Assembly: GCA_001949185.1 (NCBI GenBank)
Contig: BDGG01000002.1
Coordinates: 4,392,448 to 4,456,447 of the forward strand
From: Ramazzottius varieornatus
Lineage: Eukaryota > Tardigrada > Eutardigrada > Parachela > Ramazzottiidae
DNA length: 64,000 bases
Reading direction: 5' to 3'
Shown one piece after another: positions 1 to 12,200 of this stretch (position 1 is the first letter of the stretch; each line of letters begins with the position of its first letter). Made by a program: the position numbers and the translations under genes. Below the pieces are notes generated by a model. The model saw only the letters and a program-made list of their open reading frames with translations. It was not told the DNA's origin and ran no database searches.

Positions 1-1366
1 ACACTCTGCCGCTTCATTACTCTAAGTAAACTCGTACGCGTGCTCTCCAGAAAGATGCATACAGTCCTACATGCTCGCTCGTGCACAAGAACATCCTCAT
101 TTGCAGGATATGAACATGGAGTTCCGGCTTATTGTTTATGCGTGCAACTGGATGAGTATTCCAGTTATAGAGGATGAAATTTCCTTCTTTCGGGTCGTCA
201 ACCTACGGGTCCTGTTTCCGTACGAGAACTACAAGCAGTTCTCACGCTCATCAACAATATGGAATCTCACCTCTCTTGCAAAGCTTCGGTCCGCACTGCT
301 TCGGTCATTTCTCAATCCATCGTTTTGGTCCATTTATCACGGTCTAAAACAAAACAACATTGTAGCATGGCCAGCCTACGCAGCAGAAGACAAACCTTCG
401 TATCAATGTCAAACTGATCCTCAATTAACAAAGTCTTTCAGTCTGATAAAGAACTAGAAAAATTATCGATACACCATTCTCATTGCACTATCAGTCCACC
501 ATAGTAAGGCAAGTGCTTACCTAATGACGACTGTTACTACATTCGAACATCGAAACCAACAATAGTAATGTATGAAAGCCAACGAATCACTGGATCAAAC
601 AGAGCGTTTATCTACATCATACGGTCTATACTAAGCATGTCCGTACATGACCAGAACTTGGACTCACCTTGATATCGCAAAACGGAGATATTCCCAAATC
701 TCAACGCAGGACACCGTCAGCTGGGAGCAAAAGATGATAAAGTGATGATCAGTATACATAAAGACAAAGATCCTGCGCACTTCCTGTCATAGGCAGAACT
801 AATCCAGAATCGTGAGTGACCCACCAGAAGACCGAAGTTCCACTAGATTCCACTAGACAGGCTGATGTAGCTTCGTCTTGCTGTAATGTGGGAAAGAAAG
901 GTTAGGAGCAGGATCTTCACGGAGTCTTGTTCTTCGACTTCCTAAACGACCTGAGTGTGTAATCAGCAACTTTGCTGTTCGACGATCGATTAAAGTGCGT
1001 GTACGAGCGCCCACGTGCCACTGGCTGGATCACACGGCCTTCGGCTGGTTGTGGGTCGGTTCGAATCCCTTCGACCCTCACCCGATCGAGCCGCTCGCTT
1101 TCGGTTACTCAATCATGGAAACGGTAGAATCAACTAACATTGGTGCTCGCAATCCGACATCTGCTTTTATCGCAAATCCGTTTTCGAATTCATCCCTTAA
1201 TCAACTTGCAAATTTTTTGTCTTAGTTTTTGTTGATTTGTTTTGAAACTTTCGTTCGCATTTTAAGTTTGTCACGGTGCGGGAGAAAGAGCAGGTGGACA
1301 CGGGAGTATCGAGTTGACTAGGGAGTACTACGAATGAGAGACACTGTCGTCGAGGGATGAATATCG
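1..1366. other. Upstream stretch with no recognised gene
   Basis: The open frames here are short and match no family I recognise. The frame at 71-457 has no domain, no convincing splice partners and an unremarkable composition, so I do not call it a gene. The only structured part is a tRNA-like segment near 1009-1083, listed separately. The last ~100 bases are presumably the 5' flank of the transporter gene that begins at 1367. Confidence 0.5.
1009..1083 (+). other. tRNA-related or SINE-like sequence (Pol III box motifs)
   Basis: The segment contains TGGCTGGATCAC, which resembles an internal A box, and about 35 bases later GGTTCGAATCC, an exact B-box motif. It does not fold as a proper tRNA: the five-base pairs flanking TTCGAAT do not match. 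The alternative pairing GGGTCG...CGACCC gives a hairpin with too large a loop. A decayed tRNA-derived SINE or tRNA relic fits best. A chance B box cannot be excluded. Confidence 0.25.
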
Positions 1367-3541
1367 ATGGAAGGAGGATATGGCTGGATTGTTGTGCTCG
1401 CCACCTTCGTCATTAACGCGATTGTTCAGGGACTGATTGCTTCGTCGGGGATACTGCTTAACGTCCTGCTGGACCAGTTCAAACATGACGGCAAAGCGAA
1501 GATTGGCTGGATACCGTCTCTCCTCGGCGGACTTCTGCTGGCAACTGGTAAGACGTTCGTTGCATAGTCCACTTATACGCATCTCTCCACCGGAAGTTGA
1601 CAGTGAATTCGTTAGAGTTGACTTCGCCTTTGTGTTTGCAGGACCGTTGTCCAGCTACCTCGTTGAGAGATACAGCTGCAGATTCGTAACGATGATTGGC
1701 GCTTTGGTCGCGGTGAGTAATTGCTGAGCAGGGGTTACGTGCATCCTTAGCCTGTAGTAATTACTCCCTTCCTCGTCTAGACATGTGGCTGTTTTATCAG
1801 TTACTTTGCGAAGAGTGTGACGCAGTTGATCCTGACTTACGGAATTATTACCGGTAAGTGTATCTGATAATGTGGGTGACGCGAAGCACGCTCCACGTCG
1901 TCCCCACAGCGACTTTCGGTGTCCTATCATGCCGGGAGCGACAGGTGGTTGCACTATTTCGTATAGTACCGTACGTTCTGTTGCAGGTTTCGGGTTTGGC
2001 CTCATGTATCTACCTCAGACCATCATTGTCGCTGAATGGTTCAGGGAGAAGCGCTCTACTGCGACCGGTGTGGGGCTGTCAGGCTCAGGATTCGGCGCTT
2101 TTGTTATACCTCCCATTTCACAGTAAGTAACCGGTTAGTCTGAGCTCTAAGTGCGACCAGGAGCATGGCCGGTGTCTTTTGCAGATATATTCTCCGTGAG
2201 TATGGATGGCACAGTTACTTCTTGGCCGCGGCGGTCGCCGTTTTATTCTGCGTGTTTTTCGGGCTGCTGCTCGTGGCGAACCCCGATCTGCAGGTGGAAA
2301 AGCGGTAAGACGTATTTCGGCTACTCTATCCAACGTTTCCGGCTGCACATTACTCGTATTCGCTGCTTCAGCCGTTATCCTCCTTTAGTAATCCGGCATC
2401 GTCCCGGCCGGTCCAGTTTATTTCATGGAGCTTACTGAAAGACACATCTTTCGTCATGTTTTGTGTCAGTACGGGCCTCTTTTCTGGGACTTACCGAGTG
2501 CCTTTCTCTTTCCTCCCCGACTACTCCGTGCGACAGCTCCAGACGTCCAAGTCTCAGGCAGCTTACCTCCTGTCCTATCTGGGGTTTGCGAGTTTCTTAG
2601 GACGCTTATTGGGCGGATTCGTCGGCGACAGCTTCCGACATCGGAGGTTCCTGATCATCCTGGTTTTCATTATGGTATCCGGTCTTTCGGTGGTTGGAAT
2701 GGGTCTTTCAGACAACTATATGGAGGTTAGTTCTCACAATTCAGTAAGATCGCTGTCTTGTTTACCATGGACTTCCGTTTGTTATAGTTGGCTTTATGTT
2801 CCTTTGGGTACGGAGCGGCATCAGGTACAACTTTCTTACGCGCAGTTATTGTTTACGCAATAACAAGCTCTGCATCGTAGGTGGCAGAGTGGCTTTGAAC
2901 GCGATCATATTGGCGGACCTTTTCGGACTTGCAGCCCTGAGTCAGACCTTCGGTCTAGTATGCCTGGTGCAAGGAGTATCTATCTTTTTTGGCACGCCGA
3001 TTGCAGGTTAGCGATAACATCCGTCGGGAACATGCATAACGTTCGATACGGTTCAGCAACCACAAGTCAAATATCAATAGATTTCCTTGTAAACACCAAA
3101 CACCTCTCTCTGCATAGTTTTATTACATCGTTTAGATATGTTTATACCAGAAAGTCGTGTAAGCCGAAGTTTCCTCGTTGCTTCGTAGTCTAGTTTGCAG
3201 GTTGGCTCGCGGACGTCTTTGGTGACTACCGCACCGCGTTCGTTCTCTTCGGTACCGGAATGATGGCTTGTGCATCGGTTTTGACTTTCATTCCGCTTGG
3301 TCGTCGAGCTACTATCAGTGGATACTCGGAACGAAAAGGTTGGGGAAGACTTCTGCGAATATTCACCTCTCGATTGGCCAACTCTGTTATTTTTCGCAGT
3401 GTCTTGGAGTATGAGGGTCTTCCCATTTCTGATTCTTCCTTTCCTGCTCCACAGTACAATCAAGCTAACCACAGCCAGCGAGACCGCGGCGGACAGCGCC
3501 ACCAAAGCGAAGCCGAATATCGTTTATATTTTGGCAGATGA
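1367..3541 (+). CDS. Monocarboxylate transporter-like protein (SLC16, MFS)
   Basis: A 12-span major-facilitator protein that probably moves monocarboxylates or related small acids across a membrane; the substrate cannot be read from sequence. Exons: 1367-1547, 1642-1712, 1781-1853, 1987-2122, 2185-2304, 2389-2725, 2788-2824, 2881-3006, 3201-3541, totalling 1,422 bases (473 aa). The start MEGGYGWIVVLATFVIN carries the SLC16 N-terminal pattern (D/E-G-G-[FYW]-G-W). GFGFGLMYLPQTIIVAEWF and GVGLSGSGFG match helices 4-5, and RLLGGFVGDSFRHRR marks the loop after helix 8. The last helix (FVLFGTGMMACASVLTFIP) is complete. The C-terminal tail after residue ~440 overlaps the first sulfatase exon in another frame, so the true stop is uncertain. 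A weak donor at 3339 (GTTGGG) could instead splice this gene in frame into the sulfatase. Confidence 0.85.
3384..3400 (+). other. 3' splice site 11 bases upstream of the sulfatase ATG
   Basis: A pyrimidine-rich run ending TTTTTCGCAG lies at the junction 3399/3400, eleven bases before the sulfatase start at 3411. It sits inside the open terminal exon of the upstream transporter gene. It could be the acceptor of a 5'-UTR intron, of read-through splicing from the donor at 3339, or of spliced-leader addition. Sequence alone does not decide which. Confidence 0.45.
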
Positions 3542-5748
3542 TATGGTACAGAACCTTGATTGAATTCTCTTCGTGAGCATAAAATGTTACTAACGATGGT
3601 TTTCTTGTTTGATTGTAGGGATGGAATGATGTCTCGTTCCATGGTTATAATGAAATCCCTACGCCGAACATCGATGCCCTGGCGAAGAAAGGGGTTATCA
3701 TGAACAGCTACTACGCCCAATACATGTGCACGCCTTCAAGGTTCGCCACTTGACCATCCTCTCCATCGCACCAAAGTAACAGGGTTTTTGTTTCAAGATC
3801 AGCTCTGTTGACAGGGAAATATCCGATTCGTAACGGTAAGTTATTGTTACTGTTGTGTCATGAGGGTTCCGAAAGATGGTAGTTTAACTTCGATTTTGCT
3901 GTGTAGGACTACAGCATTACGTTCTAAGGATGGCGGAACCTCGTGGGCTGGACCCGACACAAAAGATTTTACCACAGTATCTTCGCGAACAGGGTTATGC
4001 GACCCACATGATTGGAAAGGTGAGTAGCACTATTCGGCCGCAGCGTGCTCGTACTGTATGAGAACCCTCATCATTTTTTCCGTAGTGGCACGTGGGGTAT
4101 TACAAGCGGAGTATGACACCAAGTACGTAGTATCGTTGTTCAGTCATCGCCATCATGTGCGTTATGTCCAGTCTGTCCTGACAGCAAGTCGCGGGTTCGA
4201 TACCTTCTTTGGGTATTACGCTGGCTCATCAGACTACTACAACTACACAACCACGGCGGTAGGTGCAAGTACTCCGGGTGTCCCGCTCAACTGCGGAAGC
4301 GCTCTCTAATGGATCAAATGACTGATTTTGTTCAGGGAGTTCCACCGGAATACGTTGGTTTCGACCTCTGGGACAATCTGACTCCTGCACGGCAGTACAT
4401 TGGTCAGTACGCTACGGAAGTATATACAGAGAAAGCAGTGGATCGTATAGATAACCATAATTACGACAAGGTGGGCCGTTTGCTCAGAGCTACCGCTACG
4501 GTTGTGGGCAGGCCACCGTTTCATTCGTCCTTGAATGTGGTTGCAGCCGTTGTTTCTGTACTTGGCTCACTTTGCTCCTCACTGGGCGAACAAATACGAC
4601 TCTGTCCAGGCTCCGGAAAAGTATATCAAAAGGTTTCCCAATATCAAGAACGAGGGACGCCGGAAGTATGCAGGTTGGTTGCCCAGTGTGTTGTTAACCT
4701 ACGATGATACTTAGTTTTTATCCGTGACTTCAGCTACTATGGCTGCGTTGGACGATTCAGTCGGAGCAGTCGTGCAAGCTCTGCAGGCCAAGAACGTTCT
4801 TGATAACACTATCATTGTCTTCGCGTCGGACAATGGTGGCGCAGGCGCCGAGCAAGAATTGTTAATGGGCAAACCAGTCACCTTCGCGTCGAACTGGCCA
4901 CTGAAAGGCGCGAAGACTTCTCAGTCAGTTCGTCATCCCAATCATCGCTACAACATTTTTTTTCGAAACTTTGAGCTCAGCGGACTGTTTTAGGTGGGAA
5001 GGCGGAGTTCGAGTTCCTTGTGTGGTCTCAAGTCCTTTGCTGGAGAAGCAAGGATACATATCAAACGAACTGTATCACATCACAGACTGGCTCCCCACCT
5101 TCGTTCAACTGGCCGGTGGCAGTGTAACTGATTCTGAGGTAGACGGGAAAGACATATGGAAGTCGTTGTCGCAAGGTCTTCCGTCGCCCCGGAAGGAAGT
5201 GCTTATACAGGTAGAGGAGCCCGCATGCCAATTTTTAGATGGAAATATATACCTTCATCTGTACTTCTACAGGCGGATCCGGTATGGGACGAGTACGCGA
5301 TAAGATGGAACCAGTTCAAGCTGGTAGTGGGTTCGTACGCCCAGAATGGAAATCGGATTGACCAATGGTAACATAATTCCGTTTGTATAAAATCACAGAC
5401 TGTATCACAGACGGTTCTTTGGTGATTTCCAGGTATGAGCCGGAAGGTGGACTGGATGTGTCGCTGATCATCGACACGCCCGGTGCGTTAATCTGTGATC
5501 AGACAGCGGCTCTTGGAGAGAAGCAGCGAAGTCCTTGCGATGCAGCAATGTCTCCTTGTTTGTTCGATGTTGTAACAGACCCGTGCGAATTGAGAAATTT
5601 GGCCGAGGAACGGCCGGATATGGTGGGTTTTTTGTACGAGAAAATAAGAGAATTTAATAGAACAGCTCTTCCTTCTGACAATTTACCTCTTGATCCCCGT
5701 GCGAAAGCCGCCTTGAATGATTTTCTAATACAACCTTATTTGGATTAG
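3411..5748 (+). CDS. Arylsulfatase (sulfatase B/I/J-like), secreted or lysosomal
   Basis: Hydrolyses sulfate esters, probably on glycosaminoglycans or similar glycans in lysosomes or outside the cell. Twelve exons: 3411-3545, 3619-3740, 3798-3835, 3907-4019, 4086-4122, 4185-4258, 4336-4470, 4547-4673, 4734-4923, 4994-5210, 5273-5367, 5433-5748; 532 aa. It starts with a signal-like segment ([15 protein letters not shown]), then [20 protein letters not shown], which supplies the metal-binding aspartates. The formylglycine signature CTPSR is intact, with its R codon split by an intron (3740/3798). [15 protein letters not shown] gives the active-site Lys and His, and FASDNGG supplies later metal ligands. 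The length is normal for the family. All key residues are present, so it should be active once formylglycine is made. The start is chosen because it opens the signal peptide. Confidence 0.9.
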
Positions 5749-6219
5749 AATAAGCTGTAGTATTTGGATATTTTGAAAGATTATGTTTTCATGCCTTCTC
5801 ACATCATTCCAGAAACGTTTAGATTCTTGGTGTCTGCCTTTGACAGTAGTTGCGTCTTTGGTTGTCTGAGTCAAAGCACTGTATTTCCAGCAAATACGAG
5901 CTAATACCAGCTTTTCTACAGTATGAAAAATGAGATACTCTTCAAAGTCCCGATCAGTTGGTTCGGGCAATCAAGAAGTGTGTCGCTTGATATGCAGTCG
6001 ACTCATGCGTATTTTGACTGCCCGAACCGACTGATCGGGACTTTAAAGTACAGACTACAGAAAGCCGATAGCAAACAACTGAAACAAGTTCAAACCAAAC
6101 GAAGACAAAAACATTAAAGCAATAGCGCGCCACAGTAGGGACTAGAAGGATGGGGTAAAAATGTCATGTATAAACGATAAAATACGAAAAACCTGTCAGG
6201 AAAAATACAACATTTGGTT
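5749..6219. other. Intergenic region between converging genes
   Basis: This holds the 3' flanks of the sulfatase (+) and the OS-9-like gene (-). No coding frame is convincing. The main structure is the inverted repeat at 5941-6047. I see no clear polyadenylation hexamer for the minus-strand gene. Confidence 0.6.
5941..6047. repeat. Inverted repeat with ~36-base arms (MITE-like hairpin)
   Basis: The left arm (5941-5976) contains AAAGTCCCGATCAGTTGGTT and the right arm (6011-6047) its reverse complement with only a few mismatches. They are separated by a ~34-base spacer. The near-perfect arms suggest a young non-autonomous transposable element or other hairpin. Target-site duplications are not clear. 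Confidence 0.75.
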
Positions 6220-9200
6220 TCAGCTGTCGTCATCGTCATCCAAATTGTAATTACTTTCCTGTTGCTGCACGAATTGTAGCTGTTTGTTGTTTTCATTCAG
6301 TATGCTTTGAAGCTTGTTCAGGTCAAGACCCTTTAGCACCTGTCCTGGTGCGCCATTGCCGGGCATCAGTGCAAAAGTAACGTCACCGCCACCGAGGAAG
6401 TCCGTCAGCCTATCTCTGATGATGTCTTCCATCTCCTTCAACGTGCGCTTTTTTGGATCCACGTTCCCAAGAACCTCATCGAAAGTCTTTGCTTTGGACT
6501 TAGCCGAAGGTGCCAGACCATTCGCAGACCGCTCCCCGTTCACACTTCGACCTAAAGAGCAACCAATGTGAAATTTCCCATTAGAATATAAACATGAAAC
6601 GTCGGCAGCGACTTGAACATGATCGTGACCCAAAGTGGCGCACACACCCAATATCAATGAAAATGTGCCTTACTTGACATAGCGACATGTTCAGTTCACT
6701 TGCCGACGTCCGACACCCTAGAAATGAGTGGAGTATTAATTTACCGATGGCTCTTTCGAAGGTCTCCGCGAAACGCTTCTTCCAGTCGTCAATATCCACG
6801 TCCGGATCACTCAGTAGACTACTGGCAGCTCGCAGTTTCTCGTTATCTTTCTTCATTTGATCCAGCAGCAAGGCTTTCTGTTCGAGCTCGCCGTACTGGC
6901 TGACAATCTTCTCAACCTTGTGCAGCAGTTTCTGCTTGAACTCATCCCGAATATTCTTCTGTAATACAAAATACAACAACAACAAATTATTATTCAGCAT
7001 CCGATTACGTACTCACCTAGTTGCAAAGGGACCTACATTTTCGTCTTTCAATATTACCAAAGCCTTCTCGGCGAGCGACCTCGACCTGCTATACATCTGG
7101 CTTCGCAGCTTCGGGTCAACTTCGCCGTACTTGCCAGAAGATCTGACGCTACTCGTGACGAAGTCGCTTCGTGCCAGCTGTTTGACAACGTTCGTTTCGT
7201 CATCAGTCAATGTGTCAGGATAAGGACCCATGTCTTCCGTTCCATCCACCTCAATGTCTTCGTCGTCCAGAGTGAGAACGTTCTCAGGGTTTTTCCGAAT
7301 GAACTCTTCCAACATCATCCGGAAGTTGAACGGTTTCTCGAACATGGTTTTCATGAAAGTCCCTCCGAGCTCTTCTGTTGGCAAGAGCGGGAACTTGGGC
7401 TTGTTCTTCTCGTACTCCAGATAGCTGTAGAAGTCGATCTCGTTTGGATGATTTCGGAATCTTTCACCTCGTTCGTTTCCTGAACACAAAGACCAAAAAC
7501 AGAAATCAATCACAGGTAGCTCGGTTGATGGCGCACGATTGCATTGTCGCAGGCCGATACAGTGCTCCACATGGAAAAACGATCTGTGTAAAATCGTTCC
7601 ACAACCCCCCATACAATATTAGTAAAACTTTTTACTATTATCTTGTTAGAGGCAAAAGATATTACGTACCGAAATGACTTTTCTCTGCTCCTCGAATGGT
7701 GTTCACAACCTTCGTCATGCCAGCCGCCCATTGCACAACAGCGGCGAACTGTTCATCCAGAAGTTTCGTCGCCATTTCGTACTCTGCGTCCTTTCTGCCT
7801 TCTTTCGACCATCTGACGAGGTGTTGTAGAAGAAAGGACATTCTTCGAGCGTGTGGGTAGATCAGTTGACGGAAAGACTTTCCCATTTTCTTCTGCAAAA
7901 CATGGCTTTAACCCTTTCCCGGTTGTTCATTAGTATTTTATTGGGTCTTTCAGTATGACTTTGCCGTTTTCAGAGCTAGTTTCAAGAATTTTTCCCTACT
8001 CCGCTATTGAAATTTGGGACTTCTGACAGCATTCAACTTCAGTAGCGAACTTTCCTTTTCATAGAACACAGGTAAAACTCTCTCAACGATGAAAAAGACA
8101 GAGAAATGGGGCGGAAGAACTCTGACCAAGTTTTCATTTGCCACTCTTCCGCTATTTTATTTTCTTAGGAAGCATAACCTAATGAGAGAAATGCTCGATA
8201 CGTCGTGATTATAAACATCGGACTATCCGACCAACCCCAGAAAGCTTCTAGACTTGAATACCGAATTTCGGAAATCTCGGCCGAAACACCGACGCGGACA
8301 ACGCGCCACTTTAGTAGGGTAGTAAGCTTTAATTTGTATTCATCTTCCCCTATTTTCGAAAGCTCTCGGCAATGGTGCCCACAAATGGCGCAGACTGGGA
8401 AGTATTCGCAGTACAAGCCAAGTCTGGATCGGAGATCCCGAGAATTTGAACGACCACGTTTTCCCTCTGAAGGTCGGATCTTGCTTCCCACCTGGCTACT
8501 TCTACAACAGATTTTTTTCACCACAAATTTTAACGGGGCATTCGATAGTACTTAGCTGAAGACTGTCTTCGCAGTAGGTGGGAGGTATTTGGAAGTACGG
8601 CTTCAACAGGAAAATAACTTTACGCTGAGACCCGAACTTCGAAGAATTCCACCGTTTTGCACTGCTATTTTTGTAAACTCACAGTTCTGACGGAACTGGA
8701 TAGTCTGATGCAGGCGTACGGGATAAATGACAGAACTACAATGCTAAGAAAGAACTGAAGAGATATCTCGACCCGTTTCAGAGAAAAAAACAAATTTTGT
8801 AAGCTAGGCGTGGAAAAAACGACTGTATCATGCTGAAACCCCAATATAGGGTATTTTCATGCATTGTATCTTTCTTCACCTCAATTTGCCTATTTGCTTA
8901 CGGATAAAAACAGGTCGCTCGAATATAGCTTACCTGACCATCCACGAGGTCTTTTATAGCACCCTGTATCAGCATCGAAGCATAATAAAAACCGGGCAGA
9001 CGTTGGTCAACGGACATTCGAGCCGCTTCCTCGGGAGTAGCGAAGCGATAGCTCTCAATCTGGGCCTTCATGATGTCCAAGACGACTTCCTTCTCGTCAG
9101 GGTAGAACTCGTTCATGTGAGGAACCCAGACATCAAAGACGCCGTAGGGGTAAGACTGGTAACTGCTGTCGTCGTCGTCTTCCGGTCGCCACCACGGATC

Positions 9201-12200
9201 ACTCGATCTGAAACCATAACTCAGTCTTACCCTAATCGAGTTCCCAGTCTTGATAAACATACTTCATGTCACCGGAGTCTTCGGTGACACCCACAGCAGA
9301 CTCCGAAGCTCCATGTGAAGTCGATAGGGCTTTCAACATCTTCAATTTCCATTCGCACATCCACAACACGATCTCCGCAAATTCTTTGCGAATATTTTTA
9401 TCACCGAGCTGTAAAAACAGGCAAAATGAAAAGAGTGTTTTTCGTTTCGGTTTTGAAACCAGGACTGTTCGAGTAACCTACTCGTTTCCGCTGTTCCAGG
9501 CTATAGCGCGTGATAGCCCACGCTTCTTTCGCTTCGTTCATCAGCTGCTGCTGTCCTTCCGACTTGCCATCATCAGCACCAAAACAGGCGTCCGTAGCCT
9601 GTTCGGCTTCTTTCAGCATATCATAGATGAGCTCTTCTGTCGAGCTGAAAGGTGTCATTCGGCGCAGTCTCTCTACTTTACTGGAAATCCCGACATTCTC
9701 AGAAAAGTCTGTTTCCTTGTTAGCGACCTTTGAGGTAGCTTCAGACTTCCCAACAGGTCCATTGGACCCCGGGGCAGTCTTTGACGGCTTGCCGCTAGCT
9801 TTTGCTGTAGGACCGATGCTAGCTTTTTCCGCATCATCGTTGAGCTCTGCGGTTCGCCATACAAGGTCGGAATAGTGTTTAACGTTATGCTCCATCTTTG
9901 CTTGAACATCCTTCCTGAATTCTTTGGTGATGCTGCGCTGTGTCACAAAAACAGGCAACTTCCATAACATCCAAGTAAGCAAAAAAACTCCATTTGAAGA
10001 GCTGCTCTTACCTTATCATCCGTGAGAGCTGCCAACCCTAGTTCAGCCAGCAGCTTCAGTTTACCGAAGACCGGTCCCAGACCCTGAACTCTCTTCACTG
10101 TGAACCTGGTCTCGGCAAACTTCCTAGCGGAAAGAATCAGCGCATAGTACGATCTAGCGACCAGCATCTCGTCTTCCGTCAGCCCATCCATCTCGCTGCT
10201 GTCACCCTCATCCAGCGCATCATTCACGACGATACCTGTTTCCTTTATCACGTCCTCCAGTACCTTCTCCAAAGTCATGGACTGCTCTGAGTCAGCCGGT
10301 GGTTCTCGTGTAGACTCCGCTGCTCGCTTAGGCTCAGCTTCTTTCTTGAACTCACCTTCTCGTTTATCGTTTTCTTCAGCCCACTTCCTGAGTGTCTCTT
10401 TACCCTTAACTCCTCCAAAGATCTCAAGCTTGGCCCGTTCCTCGGGGTTATCGAGGTACTTATCCGCCAGTTTCTCCAGTCTTGCATCTTCCGCAGCCTC
10501 AACGGCCGTAGCTGGTGGATCCGGAGCGTTAACCGTGTCTTTCCGTCCGTCTTTTTCAGCCTGTATAGCTCTCCTTTCGAGCTTGGCGAACTGGTTACGG
10601 TACCGTATCAGCGTACCATCCATTCCGTCCGTAAAATATTTTCTGAACTTTCTCTGTAACGTAAAATAAATTTAATGCTGACCAAGACAAACTGGGACGT
10701 TGGCAGATGCACTGAGCCAGATCACTTTCCCAAATGGCGCACATATCCAGCCATTATCAATTGAAATGTGTGCCACAAAATAATGATTTGGTTCAGTTCA
10801 TTTGCCGGCGTTCCAATGACCAGAAAAACACTTTTGGACGATGGGAACGAAACTAGTGTCACCTTGTCATCGTGCACGAATGCCACTGTTCTGTCCCCCA
10901 ACAGCCGTAACTTGCCAAAGACCCGCGCTTGAAAAGCTGGGCTTTTTGTCTTGTACTCTTCCTCAAGGTCTCTGTACCAGAACGCATGGTGCAAACTCCA
11001 AAACGCTTCGCTAAGCAGCACCTCATCTTTACCAAACATTTCTCGGTGGCCGGCAAAGTCTTCGGGATCTAGGACGATCTCCACCTCGGCCAGAACCGAG
11101 AGGAGGAATTCTTTGGTAAGATCGGGTGACTCTTCCGCTCGTTTGTCTTCTGACGCTTCTGCCTCGGATTCTTGTTTCTGCGCCCCAATTTTTCCTCCGT
11201 CCGCACCTTCGCCATACGAGGTCTTGAGGTTGACTTGTTCCTCGTTACTATCGTCGGTGTTTAGTTGTCGCATCGCCTTCTTCGCTCGCGCGTCCAACTT
11301 TGCCGCTTTTTTCTCCAGTTCGCCATACCGATCAGCAATGTTTTCCATCTTGCTCACCATATCTTTCCTGAATGTATCTCGGAGGTTTCGCTGCAAAGAA
11401 ACAAGGGTTATAAAGTAAGCAATCATTCTGGGTGATGAAAAGTTCTTTTTTAGTTGTTTACTTCGCAGCCCGGCTTACAAACTCGACCAGATCGTTTTCC
11501 CAAGTGGCGCGTGCTTCCAGCTACTATCACTTACCGAGAGCGGGCGCCACCTGAGAAACGACCTTATCAAATTTTTGGCTGAGCTTCAACGGTAAACCGT
11601 ATTATCATTTTTATATGAAGACCCGTTTATGTTCTGTTTTTATCCATACGAGGGAAAGGTTGTTAAGTTAGCCGCCCCATACCGGGTTTGTAAAGTTAGC
11701 CGTCTAAGTTCGCCTGTTTTCTACTGCTCAATCCCAAACTTTTAAGGATAGATCGATAGATGAAATAATGAGCTGTCGAATGGTATTAGGCACAGTCAAC
11801 ACGAGGAGTCAGAGAATCCAAGAGATCCGCAATTAAAAGAACGTTGAAATCTCATGTTAAAAAGCCAAGACTGACAATCAAATAGTCAATCAAGCGATAG
11901 ACGCTAGAGCCGTGGCTAACTTTACAAACTTGGTATAGGGTGGCTAAGTTTACAACCTTTACCTCGTAGTATTACTACTTGTTACTTCTTCTGGTTTCTG
12001 TTGTGACTTTTATTGCTAACGATCCACTCACACGTTCGTCTTTCAGGAATTTCACGGCATTTTCGGCGAACTGTTGTCTCCGTCCAAACACCTGACTTTG
12101 TTCTTCCAGGTTATCGATATCCCATTCGGTTTCACTGTCTTTCTGGGAAGCCTTGGACAACTTGGTAAACGCTTTGACAATCATCTTCTCGTCATCAGAC

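Noticed and set aside
71-457. 128-codon open frame at the left edge
   Set aside because: No domain, no splice partners, no family resemblance; consistent with a chance frame.
3226-3720. Minus-strand open frames opposite the transporter and sulfatase exons
   Set aside because: They are antisense shadows of well-supported exons and match nothing.
8205-8555. Open frames in the ~1-kb intron of the OS-9-like gene, considered as a nested gene
   Set aside because: Both strands are open over the same bases without any recognisable motif or splice context.
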